Positions 14,601-22,902 of a stretch of 64,000 bases of DNA are shown here, one piece after another. Position numbers and translations under genes: made by a program. The DNA is from Lentisphaerota bacterium (lineage in GTDB: Bacteria; Verrucomicrobiota; Lentisphaeria; Victivallales; Victivallaceae). The DNA lies in contig SUWE01000004.1 in NCBI GenBank assembly GCA_015061615.1, positions 1-64,000 of the forward strand. The letters are read 5' to 3'. Below the pieces are notes generated by a model. It did not search any database. It had not been told where the DNA came from and saw only the letters and a list, made by a program, of their open reading frames with translations. Numbering within the stretch: the stretch's first letter is position 1; the number at the start of each line of letters is the position of its first letter.

Positions 14601-15747
14601 TAACGCCGCTGCTTTTGGGCATATTGGCGGGAATGCCGCTCATATCGGGTTTGATATAGGCGGCATCCTGCCACAAAGTGAACGCATCAGACTCCTTTAT
14701 CAGGGCTGCGGCGGGGCGTTCAATCTTTTTTTTTTCGGTCTCCACCGGACCGAAGTAGAAGTCGTCAAGATAGACTTCGATTTTTCCGGTGACCCAGAAA
14801 AGGATTTTGAACTCCACGGTATCCGCAGGCGCGAAGAACTCGCATTTAAGCTCTTTCCAGTCGCCGGGGGTAGTATCAACACGGGGATAATTATATTTGA
14901 TATCGCCCTTGGCGTTGACACTGCCGACGCTGGCGGAAATTCCGGTTTTACCTTCGGCGCCAACGACTTTTACCCAGCAGGAAAAACGGTAACGTTTCGC
15001 GCCGAGGTAAGGGATATTCATAATGTTGATGAGCGTGGAAGTTTCTTTAAGCTCATTTTTCACATACTGTGCATATTCACCGGTATGGGCGATACCCGGA
15101 CGGCGATCGTAGGTGAAAAATCCTTTGCCGCGGTAGATTTTTTTATCTTTCCAGAAGTTGTGATAGAATCCCGGAGTTTGATTCTTTTCAAAAGAGGGGT
15201 TCCAGAAAAGGTTGCCGGTGACGGAATCCTGCGGAGTCTGTCTGCCGAGGTTGAAATTGTACGCATCAGCAGAGTAAATTCCCTGAAAATAGACAACGAT
15301 TTCCGCTTGGGGAGCATCCTCTTTCACCCGGAAAAGGTGGAAGAAATCCTGTTTGCCGGTCGTGGCAAAAGCGGCTTTGCGGCTCCAGTAGGATTTGATA
15401 TTCTTACCTGAAGCATCTTTCAGGTTGAGAACGACTATCACACCGCTGCCGGGTTCAAAGGAAAGCAGATCGTAATCGAAGGTCAGATAGTAATCTTTAT
15501 TCGGCTGAAGTTTTTCGATTCCCCGGAAAATCAGCTGGGAAGAACCTTTCGGATTATCCGATTTCATCTCAACGACCGCAGAACCGTCATCCTTTTTGGC
15601 AAGTCTGGAAACTATCGGTCCGGCAGGAGTTTTATCCGTGGTAAACTTGCTGCAATGGGGGTCCTGAGTCAACATACCGCTGGAAACCAGCGCGGCGGAA
15701 AGCGGCAGCAGTGCCGCCCCGAAAAAGAATGCAAGAAATTTTTTCAT
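11614..15747 (-). CDS. Large secreted GH123-like (DUF4091-type) protein
   Basis: About 1377 residues from the ATG at 15747, which starts the signal peptide MKKFLAFFFGAALLPLSA and has GAGGT nine bases upstream; the longer open frame has no support. Residues about 190-335 look like a carbohydrate-binding module of the CBM4/9 type (YRFSCWVKV, VYLDDFYFGPVE). The middle has the GH123-like/DUF4091 catalytic pattern: YAYLFDEPQP with an acidic pair near 690 and a closing segment RSMQIKESFDDYDYM near 880. About 450 further residues follow, including an unassigned beta-rich C-terminus. GH123 founders act on N-acetylgalactosamine, but this family is broad. A pseudopilin gene ends 11 bases before the start, so the two are co-translated. 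Confidence 0.75.
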   Translation of the reverse strand: MKKFLAFFFGAALLPLSAALVSSGMLTQDPHCSKFTTDKTPAGPIVSRLAKKDDGSAVVEMKSDNPKGSSQLIFRGIEKLQPNKDYYLTFDYDLLSFEPGSGVIVVLNLKDASGKNIKSYWSRKAAFATTGKQDFFHLFRVKEDAPQAEIVVYFQGIYSADAYNFNLGRQTPQDSVTGNLFWNPSFEKNQTPGFYHNFWKDKKIYRGKGFFTYDRRPGIAHTGEYAQYVKNELKETSTLINIMNIPYLGAKRYRFSCWVKVVGAEGKTGISASVGSVNAKGDIKYNYPRVDTTPGDWKELKCEFFAPADTVEFKILFWVTGKIEVYLDDFYFGPVETEKKKIERPAAALIKESDAFTLWQDAAYIKPDMSGIPANMPKSSGVTVSCAANESEPFSLALAPKKDLKQVELLFSDLTDGKNTIAKENLSWKRIDFIFMKDAEYNLTLKGWNADPLMPGKPFDAKVGRNLPFYVMVAVPAGQSAGTYKGSVKVASAGSVIAEVPLTVKVRNFELPTTPHMRNFFYLWANQPTYRMHDKRPLKEVEADFEKIFKEHRMVGNQAKHPPKVEWEIKDGNLVITSFEKFDAAITRWYADGMRYFVTPPLNFLGHYHGWIEGNKTLPKPGKSPFCNESWVSPNGLKYAAQFAKQYMDHVKAKFPEARFYAYLFDEPQPAAYADLKKITTALHEAAPDLNIFIPKDVTDEIGPVQSWCVPLAPGLLKLPQQRLHQKKGGEIWYYNWTVCMDDHDYIRTRLYAWQIYAADGDGGLLWNTTISPAGYNPWTQMDKTHRIGGATIFYPPKEGSDGAVPSIRSMQIKESFDDYDYMAILANEIDKRFPGCGKARVKEIISELIWDIPFEFHNDQALMYRLRDKIADEIEAVKGMPVLVSSNPAEYSNVEVTTVDFTLRAPAGSLVALNGKAAGKVPADGVMKLAAQLNKIGKNVCTFEVTSNGKTAKFTRTYFLKRDANLAELEKLVKTAGNEKELIAPVKAFLDKVAKSPVYGESERTTAAKLLSSTKQALLKKQLAGKKSFRNAVEKRFVDRALEAEKNGCFDRAAYYLDLAKRAEKAQTMKNFKVKLIPSEYQGHPGFVLDNGIISAGFVETAGRFYSFKVKGTECLHAGDYSNALSRERRMTQKVSKELVQHHVDYAGFADEAAMGHWTVSLVDWDMELIELSPERISVAFSIRFPDNPFRFKRIMTMSAGSADLDIRYEVVNVMPEGMRSDDPGHYQFSWRGRFVPAIGTDGAQNDVLYVPAANITLPQTKFDMKNPAFYERPNFLLAQPLAGAYDPASGKGFAMLGGKEITHGYIWFNSRGNHKGEGKRYTLEFPRSRYGQSNTAKFQNMPFDILPGNTLTFKIKLRGLENVLDDASFRAAAGR

Positions 15748-15758
15748 CGGTTCTGACC

Positions 15759-16487
15759 TCAATCGTATTCGTGAGTGGTACCGAAAGCATCCCACGGACC
15801 GCGCCAGAAGAGACTGACACCGAGTTCATAAACGCGGGCATAGCTTCTGGAATCCACATGTCCGTCAAAGTAGAGGCAGTTGGTACTCTTGTTGTGACGG
15901 TCGGAAAGCAAACCGGATGAAAACGGGTCAAACAACCACGCCGGTTCAATATTCTTTTTCACATCAACGACAAAGAATTTTTTGGAGGCATGTCTGATCT
16001 GATTGATTTTGGCATTTCTCACACCTGTGACATCAGAAGCGCGGCTGGCAAGATAGGTGCTTGCAGCATAGTTGACAAATCTCTGATCTTTGTATTCATA
16101 ACCGTCATCCTGCGGACAATCGAAAATGATACCGGGCTTGGCATTTTTGATTTTGTCGGGACTCTGAACTTCCAAACCGACATAAGGAGCAAGACGGCAG
16201 AACCATGCAGGGGCGCTCGCACTGCCCATATAACGCCAGCCGGAAACACCCGATGCGGTATCCTGACCGTAGGGGATATAGTCTTCATTATCATCAATAT
16301 AGTTCAGCATTGCAGTACCGATCTGTTTCAGCTGGCTGATACAGCTTGCGGAGTTACCGCGCATACGGGCGGAGTTCAGTGCGGGCAGCAGAATCGCCGC
16401 AAGTATCGCGATTATCGCGATGACTACGAGGAGTTCTATCAGTGTAAACAGCTTGCTGTTTACACTCTTGCAAGAGTGTTTCGACAT
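15759..16487 (-). CDS. Pseudopilin-like protein with H-X9-DG C-terminus (paralog 3)
   Basis: About 242 residues. I choose the ATG at 16487 because AAGGAG lies eight bases upstream; an ATG at 16493 is too close to it. The leader [13 protein letters not shown] precedes [18 protein letters not shown], with Leu rather than Gly at -1. The C-terminus has H-X9-DG ([12 protein letters not shown]). The leader-coding DNA holds two overlapping palindromes (16441-16479) laid out like those of the pseudopilin at 379. It ends 11 bases before the GH123-like gene, forming a pseudopilin-enzyme pair. Role in assembly or export of that enzyme is an inference from this repeated pairing. Confidence 0.85.
   Translation of the reverse strand: MSKHSCKSVNSKLFTLIELLVVIAIIAILAAILLPALNSARMRGNSASCISQLKQIGTAMLNYIDDNEDYIPYGQDTASGVSGWRYMGSASAPAWFCRLAPYVGLEVQSPDKIKNAKPGIIFDCPQDDGYEYKDQRFVNYAASTYLASRASDVTGVRNAKINQIRHASKKFFVVDVKKNIEPAWLFDPFSSGLLSDRHNKSTNCLYFDGHVDSRSYARVYELGVSLFWRGPWDAFGTTHEYD
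16441..16479 (-). repeat. Two overlapping palindromes inside pseudopilin leader
   Basis: 16462-16479 is a perfect 18-base palindrome (ACACTCTTG / CAAGAGTGT). 16441-16466 is an 11-pair hairpin with a four-base loop (AGTGTAAACAG / CTGTTTACACT). They share five bases (16462-16466). Position, order and overlap match 391-428 while most bases differ. Confidence 0.85.
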
Positions 16488-16673
16488 TTTCATATCTCCT
16501 TTTTTAGGGTTGTTTGTTGATATATGTCTATACGAAAACAAATCAGCACATCATATAATATACAGGATTTTTTTCAATATGCATTGTATTTTTTTGAAAA
16601 TTCATGGTATTTTTTGGACATTCACTTTGAAAAATGGTATTTTTTGTAGCAAAACACGCATCACAGGAGTCTT
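16488..16673. other. A/T-rich intergenic region
   Basis: No gene seen. Read on the minus strand it has TTGAAA, 16 bases, TATGAT (around 16550-16577), a plausible promoter for the pseudopilin-GH123 pair, with a TATATTATAT stretch similar to the elements at 308 and 1236. The upstream part contains repeated TTTTTTG/GGTATTTTTT runs. Confidence 0.45.
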
Positions 16674-17966
16674 TCAGCGTGCAAACACACTGTCGATAAA
16701 TTCACCCAGAATTTTACGGGATTCAGCGCTGTTGCGGTGTCCGGCGCGCGGGAGCGTAACTATCTTCTTTTCACCTTTAAGGTTGTTGTACGCCGCATAG
16801 ATCGAAGCCGGATAGCAGGTATCATCCACATAGCCGACGGAAATGATTGTCGGTACTTTGATGAATGAAGCAAAAGTCGCTCCGTCAAAATAGGGCAGTG
16901 CCGTATGTTTTTTGTTCGGCATACCCAGATTGAGGCGCGGCCAGCCCGGAACACGTTTGAGCAGAACTCCGTCATGGTCGCACAACGCCGGAACACTTGC
17001 GGCGACACAGGTGATTTTTTTATTGAGATATCCCAGAGCCAGAGCCGTTCCGCCGCCCTGACTGTTGCCGCTTGCCGCAATATTTTTTCCGTCAAACTCA
17101 GGGAGTGATGCCACAAAATCAACCGCGCGGCTCAATGCCAGAAACGCGTTGCGGTAGATGAATTTATCTCTGTTTTCTGAATAGACATGGTAATATGGTT
17201 TACCTTCAGGCAGAGTTTTTGTCCACTCATTATAGCGGGCGGTCTGTTCCTTTGCCGTTGCCGCAGTACGGAAGGGAAATATGTTCATAAAAAGGCGTAT
17301 CGACGGCTTGAAATTGCAGATATAAGGCACTGGCTTTACCACCCCTGGTCCCGCACCTGGAACACCTGCGATGATGGGATATTTGCCTTTTTTGACAGGA
17401 ATGGAAAGAAATCCGTCAATAAATCCTGATTTATCAGGGAATGTCACTGTTATGCGGGAAACTTTGTATCCGGGGTAATCCAGTTCCGGCGCACGGACGA
17501 CCGCAACTTCAGCTTTTTCAAACGCTTTGAGTCCATCAGCCCAGAATTTGTGGAAATCTTCCGGCACACTGCCTGCCTGACGGATTTTTTCCGGCTCAAC
17601 AGCGGCTCCTCCGGCGGCGGGAAGCTCGCGGGTGTTCGCCCATTTCACCACCTTGCCGTCGGGCATGGTGCAGTCGGTCGGCTTGACGAAGACAAATCCC
17701 GGACGGTTCAGTTTCGTTTTGAAGGTGAAGGGGTTGCCCTTGGATAAATCCGCTTTTACCGGAATCGCATTCAAGCCGGAATCGGTGATTTTCAGCGTGA
17801 ATGTTCCTGCATCCATGAGTTTATCTTTACTCTCATAAGCGGTAACTTTGAAAGTAATTTCCTCACCGGTTTTATAATCGCGGTTTTCAGCAGCAACGAT
17901 ATCTATCGTTGCGGCGTACACTGCGGCACAAATCACTGCCGCCAGCAGGACAAAAAGTTTTTTCAT
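16674..17966 (-). CDS. Secreted acetyl-xylan-esterase-like hydrolase
   Basis: About 430 residues from ATG 17966, which has the strong ribosome site AGGAGGAGCAAAAA and starts the signal peptide MKKLFVLLAAVICAAVYA. Residues about 25-110 are an N-terminal beta domain. The rest is an alpha/beta hydrolase of the Axe1/cephalosporin-deacetylase type: nucleophile in SGNSQGGG (about 295), acid in GYVDDTCYP (about 375) and His in RAGHRNS (about 410). The family removes acetyl groups from xylan or other sugars. It has its own near-consensus promoter upstream and stands alone, next to the GH123-like unit. Confidence 0.8.
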   Translation of the reverse strand: MKKLFVLLAAVICAAVYAATIDIVAAENRDYKTGEEITFKVTAYESKDKLMDAGTFTLKITDSGLNAIPVKADLSKGNPFTFKTKLNRPGFVFVKPTDCTMPDGKVVKWANTRELPAAGGAAVEPEKIRQAGSVPEDFHKFWADGLKAFEKAEVAVVRAPELDYPGYKVSRITVTFPDKSGFIDGFLSIPVKKGKYPIIAGVPGAGPGVVKPVPYICNFKPSIRLFMNIFPFRTAATAKEQTARYNEWTKTLPEGKPYYHVYSENRDKFIYRNAFLALSRAVDFVASLPEFDGKNIAASGNSQGGGTALALGYLNKKITCVAASVPALCDHDGVLLKRVPGWPRLNLGMPNKKHTALPYFDGATFASFIKVPTIISVGYVDDTCYPASIYAAYNNLKGEKKIVTLPRAGHRNSAESRKILGEFIDSVFAR

Positions 17967-18016
17967 TTTTTGCTCCTCCTTTGATATCTGCGGTTTCATA
18001 AAGGCACACTGCAGAT

Positions 18017-18045
18017 AATATAACACATTGATAGTGATTTGTCAA
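18017..18045 (-). promoter_or_regulatory. Promoter of the esterase gene
   Basis: Minus-strand TTGACA (18045-18040), 17 bases, TATATT (18022-18017); start codon about 50 bases downstream. Confidence 0.85.
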
Positions 18046-18068
18046 AGAAATTCTGCACACAGCAGAAT

Positions 18069-18914
18069 TTACGCCTCAAACTCCCTTATACTCTTATTGC
18101 CCTGCACAAATTTGCGGTATTCCCAATACTCCGGTTCAAAACCGAGTTCAGGAGCAAGCGGAAGAGTCCGCATGGAAACTTTATTTCCGGAAATTTCCAC
18201 AACTTTGCACTCAAACGGAGTTTCCGCCGTACTGGAAACCGCCGCGGCATACGTTCCATTGATTTTATCCAGCAGATTTATATGGATATGTCCGGAAAGC
18301 ACCAGCGCCGGATGGAACTCCTCAATAAGCGCCCTTCCGGTGGCGGCAAAGTTGTTTTCCGGTTCCATCAAATCCTCTTCCAGTCCAGTCTGTTCAGGGC
18401 GCGCGGGAGCAAGCTGGCAGTGCATCACCAGAACTCTTGGCAGCTTCTGTTCACCGGAACGCAGAAACTCATACTGTTCCTCACTCAGGCGGATAAGCTG
18501 TCCATCATCATGGCGCCACGTCCGCTCTCTGCCCCAGAGGAGACTGAGTATATCAATGCGCACTCCGTCACGGATGATCGTGGTATCGACATTGCCGTCA
18601 GGGAAAAACTCCGGAGCATTATTCAGCCACAACCCGGTGCAGTTATCCTGCATACAATCGTGATTACCCAATGCCAGATACAGCGGAACAGAAAGGTATT
18701 CCTTTGCAAGTTTAACAACCATGCTTATTTCTTCAGCACTTCCGTTATCGGTCAGGTCTCCGCCGGAAATCACCATATCGGCATTTTCCTGCCGCACCAG
18801 ACGGTCAACGGCGCAAAAAATCTCTTTGGCGTGTTCGACATAGCGCGGCTGCATCTGGAATCCGCACAGATTTTTACCCCCGAAGTGGGTGTCAGAAATA
18901 AAAATAAATTTCAT
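18069..18914 (-). CDS. Calcineurin-like metallophosphoesterase
   Basis: 281 residues. The dinuclear-metal motifs are in order: SDTHFGG (residue 7), GGDLTDNG (about 51), GNHDC (about 84) and SGHIHINL (about 205). The C-terminal 50 residues form a small cap. No signal peptide, so cytoplasmic. The family hydrolyses phosphomono- or diesters, and the substrate is unknown. It starts one base after the stop of the PHP gene and is the third gene of a GH38-PHP-phosphoesterase operon, which suggests removal of phosphate from sugars or glycans handled by the mannosidase. Confidence 0.85.
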   Translation of the reverse strand: MKFIFISDTHFGGKNLCGFQMQPRYVEHAKEIFCAVDRLVRQENADMVISGGDLTDNGSAEEISMVVKLAKEYLSVPLYLALGNHDCMQDNCTGLWLNNAPEFFPDGNVDTTIIRDGVRIDILSLLWGRERTWRHDDGQLIRLSEEQYEFLRSGEQKLPRVLVMHCQLAPARPEQTGLEEDLMEPENNFAATGRALIEEFHPALVLSGHIHINLLDKINGTYAAAVSSTAETPFECKVVEISGNKVSMRTLPLAPELGFEPEYWEYRKFVQGNKSIREFEA

Positions 18915-18915
18915 T

Positions 18916-19701
18916 TTATCTGTTCCTTATGAGTTCATACATTTTATCGTTTTCAGGGGATATCCCAAGTTCCGCAAGCAGCTGTTCCGCTTCCAGCCAT
19001 TTTGCAGAAACATCCTGCGGACGGTGCGCATCTATGCCGATGACCGTGGGCGCTTTCATTTCAGAAGCAAGCTCCCAGAAGGGCAGTAACGGGTACTGCC
19101 ATCTGCCGTTGCGAAGCGGTTTACGCATTCCGTAGGTATTGAATTCAAGAAAAACTTTGCAGTCGCAAGCGGCAGTGATCAGCTTGCGGGCAAGGGAAGA
19201 GTATTCCTTCTGCCAATTTCCGGCAATGGCGCCGAAAATATCCGGATGCGCCATGCAGACAAAAAGTCCTGATTCGATCATCTGGATATTTTCCTTCACC
19301 ATACGGCGGTAGATTTCAAGCAATCCTTCGTCGGTGTCGGCATCTTCCCAATAATAAACCCCGGGGTGAACGGCACCGATAAGGTAATCGAATTTATGCT
19401 CTTCAACATAAATTTTCCGCACACTTTCAAAACTGCCGAAGTGGGGGAAACGCTCAACTTCCGCCCCCAGAAGAACATCCAGCTGCGGGAATTTCTCTGC
19501 GGCAGAACGCACCTCACCTATGTAATCGTCAAGCTCCGCCATCGGCATACGGCAGGTGGTGGAATCCAGCGGCTCCGGGGCGTGATCGGATATACCGATG
19601 ACCTTTATGCCCGCTTCGGCGGCTGATTTCAGATATTCTTCAACGGTTCCGGATGCGTGATGACAGCGGTATGTATGGGTGTGAAAGTTGATTATTTCCA
19701 T
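18916..19701 (-). CDS. PHP-domain phosphoesterase, histidinol-phosphatase-like
   Basis: 261 residues. N-terminal NFHTHTYRCHHA and GISDHAPEP are PHP metal-binding motifs; a GAEVE motif (about 97), a GAVHPG motif (about 125) and a late GIDAHRP motif complete the family pattern. Similar proteins include histidinol phosphatase HisK, but there are no histidine genes here. The start follows the mannosidase stop by three bases and the stop precedes the metallophosphoesterase by one base, so this is one transcript. Likely a cytosolic sugar- or small-molecule phosphatase. Confidence 0.8.
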   Translation of the reverse strand: MEIINFHTHTYRCHHASGTVEEYLKSAAEAGIKVIGISDHAPEPLDSTTCRMPMAELDDYIGEVRSAAEKFPQLDVLLGAEVERFPHFGSFESVRKIYVEEHKFDYLIGAVHPGVYYWEDADTDEGLLEIYRRMVKENIQMIESGLFVCMAHPDIFGAIAGNWQKEYSSLARKLITAACDCKVFLEFNTYGMRKPLRNGRWQYPLLPFWELASEMKAPTVIGIDAHRPQDVSAKWLEAEQLLAELGISPENDKMYELIRNR

Positions 19702-19704
19702 TAT

Positions 19705-22700
19705 TTACTCCATTTCAACCAGATATGTTGCTATTTTGAATCCGTCAAGTGTTATCGGCAGTTCACCGGATACGGGAATGGCGGTTCCCGCTTCCCACTC
19801 GATCATATTGCAGGGAATAACGGCGCGGACGGCAGATGAAAAGTGCAATACTCCATCGCTCTTTCTGCCTGAATTTTCCACCAGACGGATAACGGGATGA
19901 TTGCTCTTTTCCGCCTTTTTCAACACCTCAAGGGTGATATTTTCACTTTCAATACTCACAGGGAAAAGAGCTTCTCTTTTCTTTGCCATGCCGTCAAAAA
20001 CAGTTGGCGGACGGTTGAGCATGGCGCTTGCAGACATGACACAGGAATTAATCAAATCACCCTCATGCGGCAAAAGCGAATAGGTGAACTGGTGCTCATC
20101 GCCCATATCAGCCATGCGGTCAGGATATTTCGGCGCACGCAGAAGCGTAAGCGAAAGGGTTTTATCTTTCACACAGCAGCCGTATTTGCAGTCATTGAGA
20201 ACGGCAAAACCGTATTCATGGTCGGATAAATCCATGTAACGCCGCGCGGCAACCTCAAATTTTGCCCAATCCCAACTGGTATCAGCGTGTGTCGGACGGC
20301 GGATATATCCATACTGTATATCGTATGCGGCATCACAGGCGGTGATACCGGTGGGGAAATATACGCGCAGTATCTTTCTATCCTCATGCCATGACACATC
20401 GGTGACAAAATCAAGCTGACGGCTCTGCTGTAAACGGATTTTCTGGATAATGGAACAGCGGGAACCGATTTTTACGCGAAATGTCAACTCTGAAAAAAGT
20501 TCTCCGGAAAATCCCTCTGCAGGAGCAAAAGCCTCTGCAAATTCGGCTTTATTTGCCTCATAATCCATGTCAATATCCCACGCTTCACCTGTGCTGTAAT
20601 AGTCCATATAAAGACGCAGTTCGTTGCTCCTGCAATTTTCAGGCAGCAATTCTTTATCCAGCACCTTATCAAAGATGGATATTATTCTGCCTGTTTCATC
20701 AAAAATATAACGGATAAGGCTGTTTTCCAAAATATTTTCTTTCAACGGCATCGAATGTAAAGGAATAGTATTGACTTTGCGGATTTCAACACTTCCCCAT
20801 GCAGGAATACTCACAAATGCAATAACTTTGCCATTGGGGAGTTTCTGACAGGCAAGCTCTTTACCATCAACATCCGCCCCCTGCCATGTTTCAGGCAGTT
20901 CGATAACGCCTGAATACTCATAACTCAAGGTGTTGACAATAACCGCAGAATTTTCATCACGGATAAACAGTTTTTCTGATGCGCGTTTCTGTAATGCAAT
21001 ACACTCAGAGACCGTTTTTTCATAATCTCTGGCAGTGTCTTCGTAAACTTCAGCAATAGATGAGCCGGGCAGAATATCGTGGAATTGATTGTTCAGTACC
21101 CTTTTCCAGATGATATCAAGCTCTTTTACAGGATAATCATCCACTCCTGATGCGACAGCAAGAGCTTCTGTCACTGTAAGCATTTCTTCACAGTGACGGT
21201 TCTGTTTTTTGATATCGGCATGAGTGGTGAGTGTACCCTGATGCAGTTCAAGGTAAAGTTCATTTGCCCACACATCAAGTTTATCCCGATATTTTTCCAT
21301 GCGTTCAAAAAATTGGTCGACTCTGCCGAATTTCACACGGGGAACTCCGTCAAGGTCGGCACAGCGCACAGCGCGCTCAAGATGTCCTTCTGCCGGTCCA
21401 CCGCCTCCGTCACCGATGCCGAAAGCACAAATATACTCATTGATGATATCTTTTTCGGCAAAGTTGTTCTGTCCGTAACAAAGGCTTGATTGCGGAAGCA
21501 TTTCACTGTTATAGGTATCTTCAGGCGGGAAATGAGTCAGAACCTCACTGCCGTCGATTCCCCGCCAGATAAAGGTGTTGAAGGGGAATTTATTGAACAT
21601 ATTCCATGATATTTTCTGTGAAAGGAAATATTTGCATCCGCAACCGAGCAAAATCTGCGGCATTGATGCGGAATAACCGAAAACGTCGGGCTGCCACAGG
21701 AGATTACTTTCAAAACCGAACTCATCTTTGAAAAAGTTTTTACCGTGCAGAAACTGGCGGATAAGCGACTCACCGCTTGGTATATTGCAGTCGGCTTCGA
21801 CCCATACCCCGCCGAGGATTTCCCAACTGCCTTCAGCGATCTTTTCTTTGATCTGATTGTAAAGCCCGGGATAATTTTCCTTGACCATTTGATAGTGAAT
21901 CGCTTGCGATGCGCCAAACACATATCCTTTATAATTTTCTATATTCCTCAGCTGACTGGCAAAAGTGCGGGCGCTTTTGCGGATACTTTCCTTTGTACGC
22001 CAGAGCCATGCAAGATCAAGGTGGGCATTGCCGATAGCAACAGCGGTAAGCGTTCCCCCTGAAGCACGAAAATTCAGAACCTCTTCAAGTGCCTTTGCCG
22101 CTTCTATGGCATTGGCGGGGTCTTCACGGTAAATTTCAATGGCATCGTTGAAAGCCCTCAGCCACTTCGGACGGCGGAAATCAGTTTCAGGCAGAGCGTA
22201 AAGAAGCGACATGATAACTTCTGCATCAAAATAAAGTTTGCGCACATCATTATCAATGACACCCAGCTGCATCACATTGACCATACCGCACCAGTTCCCG
22301 CGCGGATGAGGAGAGTTTTCACGCGGTTCACGGTCAAGATTCATCCCCAAATAACTTGAGGCGCATGCCTCCACCCAGATATCAAGTCTGCCTTCTTTGA
22401 TCCAATCTGCAGGGATATCAAACCACTCTTTGATATAAGTGCGGTCGAAAACCGACTTGTCAGTAAGGGAAAAATACGGGATGCCGAAACTGTCAAAAAT
22501 AAGCACTTCACCATTGAGATTGAGTCTCAACGCAAGAGGGACATTTCTGAGATGTTCAGGAATATTTGCTGTGATATGAAACCATGCGTATTCCCAATTC
22601 GTTCCATAAACACCGCCTTCTGCAATGGGGAGAAAATCCCCTTTTTCACGATCGCTCCACGGTACAGCTTCGCCGACATTGCAGAACTCTGCCTGAACGG

Positions 22701-22788
22701 GGATAAATTCCCTCATCCAGTGACGCGGCAGACGGCGGATAAAAAGTTCAGCATTAGTGAACAGAAGTTTGGCAAATTCCGGTCTCAT
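19705..22788 (-). CDS. GH38 alpha-mannosidase
   Basis: 1027 residues, the usual length of bacterial GH38 enzymes, without a signal peptide (cytoplasmic). An N-terminal beta domain is followed at about 255 by NAHLDLAWLW (zinc-binding His-x-Asp) and near 365 by WQPDVFGYSASMPQ, carrying the catalytic Asp nucleophile. The middle three-helix region and large C-terminal beta domain are present. GH38 removes alpha-mannose residues with a zinc ion. It heads an operon with a PHP enzyme and a metallophosphoesterase, so the mannose may come from phosphorylated glycans. A consensus promoter is 36-64 bases upstream. Confidence 0.92.
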   Translation of the reverse strand: MRPEFAKLLFTNAELFIRRLPRHWMREFIPVQAEFCNVGEAVPWSDREKGDFLPIAEGGVYGTNWEYAWFHITANIPEHLRNVPLALRLNLNGEVLIFDSFGIPYFSLTDKSVFDRTYIKEWFDIPADWIKEGRLDIWVEACASSYLGMNLDREPRENSPHPRGNWCGMVNVMQLGVIDNDVRKLYFDAEVIMSLLYALPETDFRRPKWLRAFNDAIEIYREDPANAIEAAKALEEVLNFRASGGTLTAVAIGNAHLDLAWLWRTKESIRKSARTFASQLRNIENYKGYVFGASQAIHYQMVKENYPGLYNQIKEKIAEGSWEILGGVWVEADCNIPSGESLIRQFLHGKNFFKDEFGFESNLLWQPDVFGYSASMPQILLGCGCKYFLSQKISWNMFNKFPFNTFIWRGIDGSEVLTHFPPEDTYNSEMLPQSSLCYGQNNFAEKDIINEYICAFGIGDGGGGPAEGHLERAVRCADLDGVPRVKFGRVDQFFERMEKYRDKLDVWANELYLELHQGTLTTHADIKKQNRHCEEMLTVTEALAVASGVDDYPVKELDIIWKRVLNNQFHDILPGSSIAEVYEDTARDYEKTVSECIALQKRASEKLFIRDENSAVIVNTLSYEYSGVIELPETWQGADVDGKELACQKLPNGKVIAFVSIPAWGSVEIRKVNTIPLHSMPLKENILENSLIRYIFDETGRIISIFDKVLDKELLPENCRSNELRLYMDYYSTGEAWDIDMDYEANKAEFAEAFAPAEGFSGELFSELTFRVKIGSRCSIIQKIRLQQSRQLDFVTDVSWHEDRKILRVYFPTGITACDAAYDIQYGYIRRPTHADTSWDWAKFEVAARRYMDLSDHEYGFAVLNDCKYGCCVKDKTLSLTLLRAPKYPDRMADMGDEHQFTYSLLPHEGDLINSCVMSASAMLNRPPTVFDGMAKKREALFPVSIESENITLEVLKKAEKSNHPVIRLVENSGRKSDGVLHFSSAVRAVIPCNMIEWEAGTAIPVSGELPITLDGFKIATYLVEME

Positions 22789-22823
22789 AGTTATTTTTTA
22801 CCTTTGCACATCGGTTTACATTT

Positions 22824-22852
22824 AATATAGTGTAGATTGTGATTTTTTTCAA
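22824..22852 (-). promoter_or_regulatory. Promoter of the GH38 operon
   Basis: Minus-strand TTGAAA (22852-22847), 17 bases, TATATT (22829-22824). It begins directly after the terminator of the upstream unit. Confidence 0.85.
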
Positions 22853-22853
22853 G

Positions 22854-22887
22854 AAAAAAGCGGCTTGCAGGGTAAAATGCAAGCCGC
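22854..22887 (-). terminator. Rho-independent terminator of the GH92-pseudopilin-GH123 operon
   Basis: GCGGCTTGCA (22860-22869) and TGCAAGCCGC (22878-22887) form a 10-pair stem, followed on the minus strand by six T. Confidence 0.9.
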
Positions 22888-22902
22888 CTGCGACAATAAC
22901 AG

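Noticed and set aside
18916-19701. Histidine biosynthesis role for the PHP protein
   Set aside because: No his genes are nearby and the operon partners are a mannosidase and a phosphoesterase; only the fold is supported.
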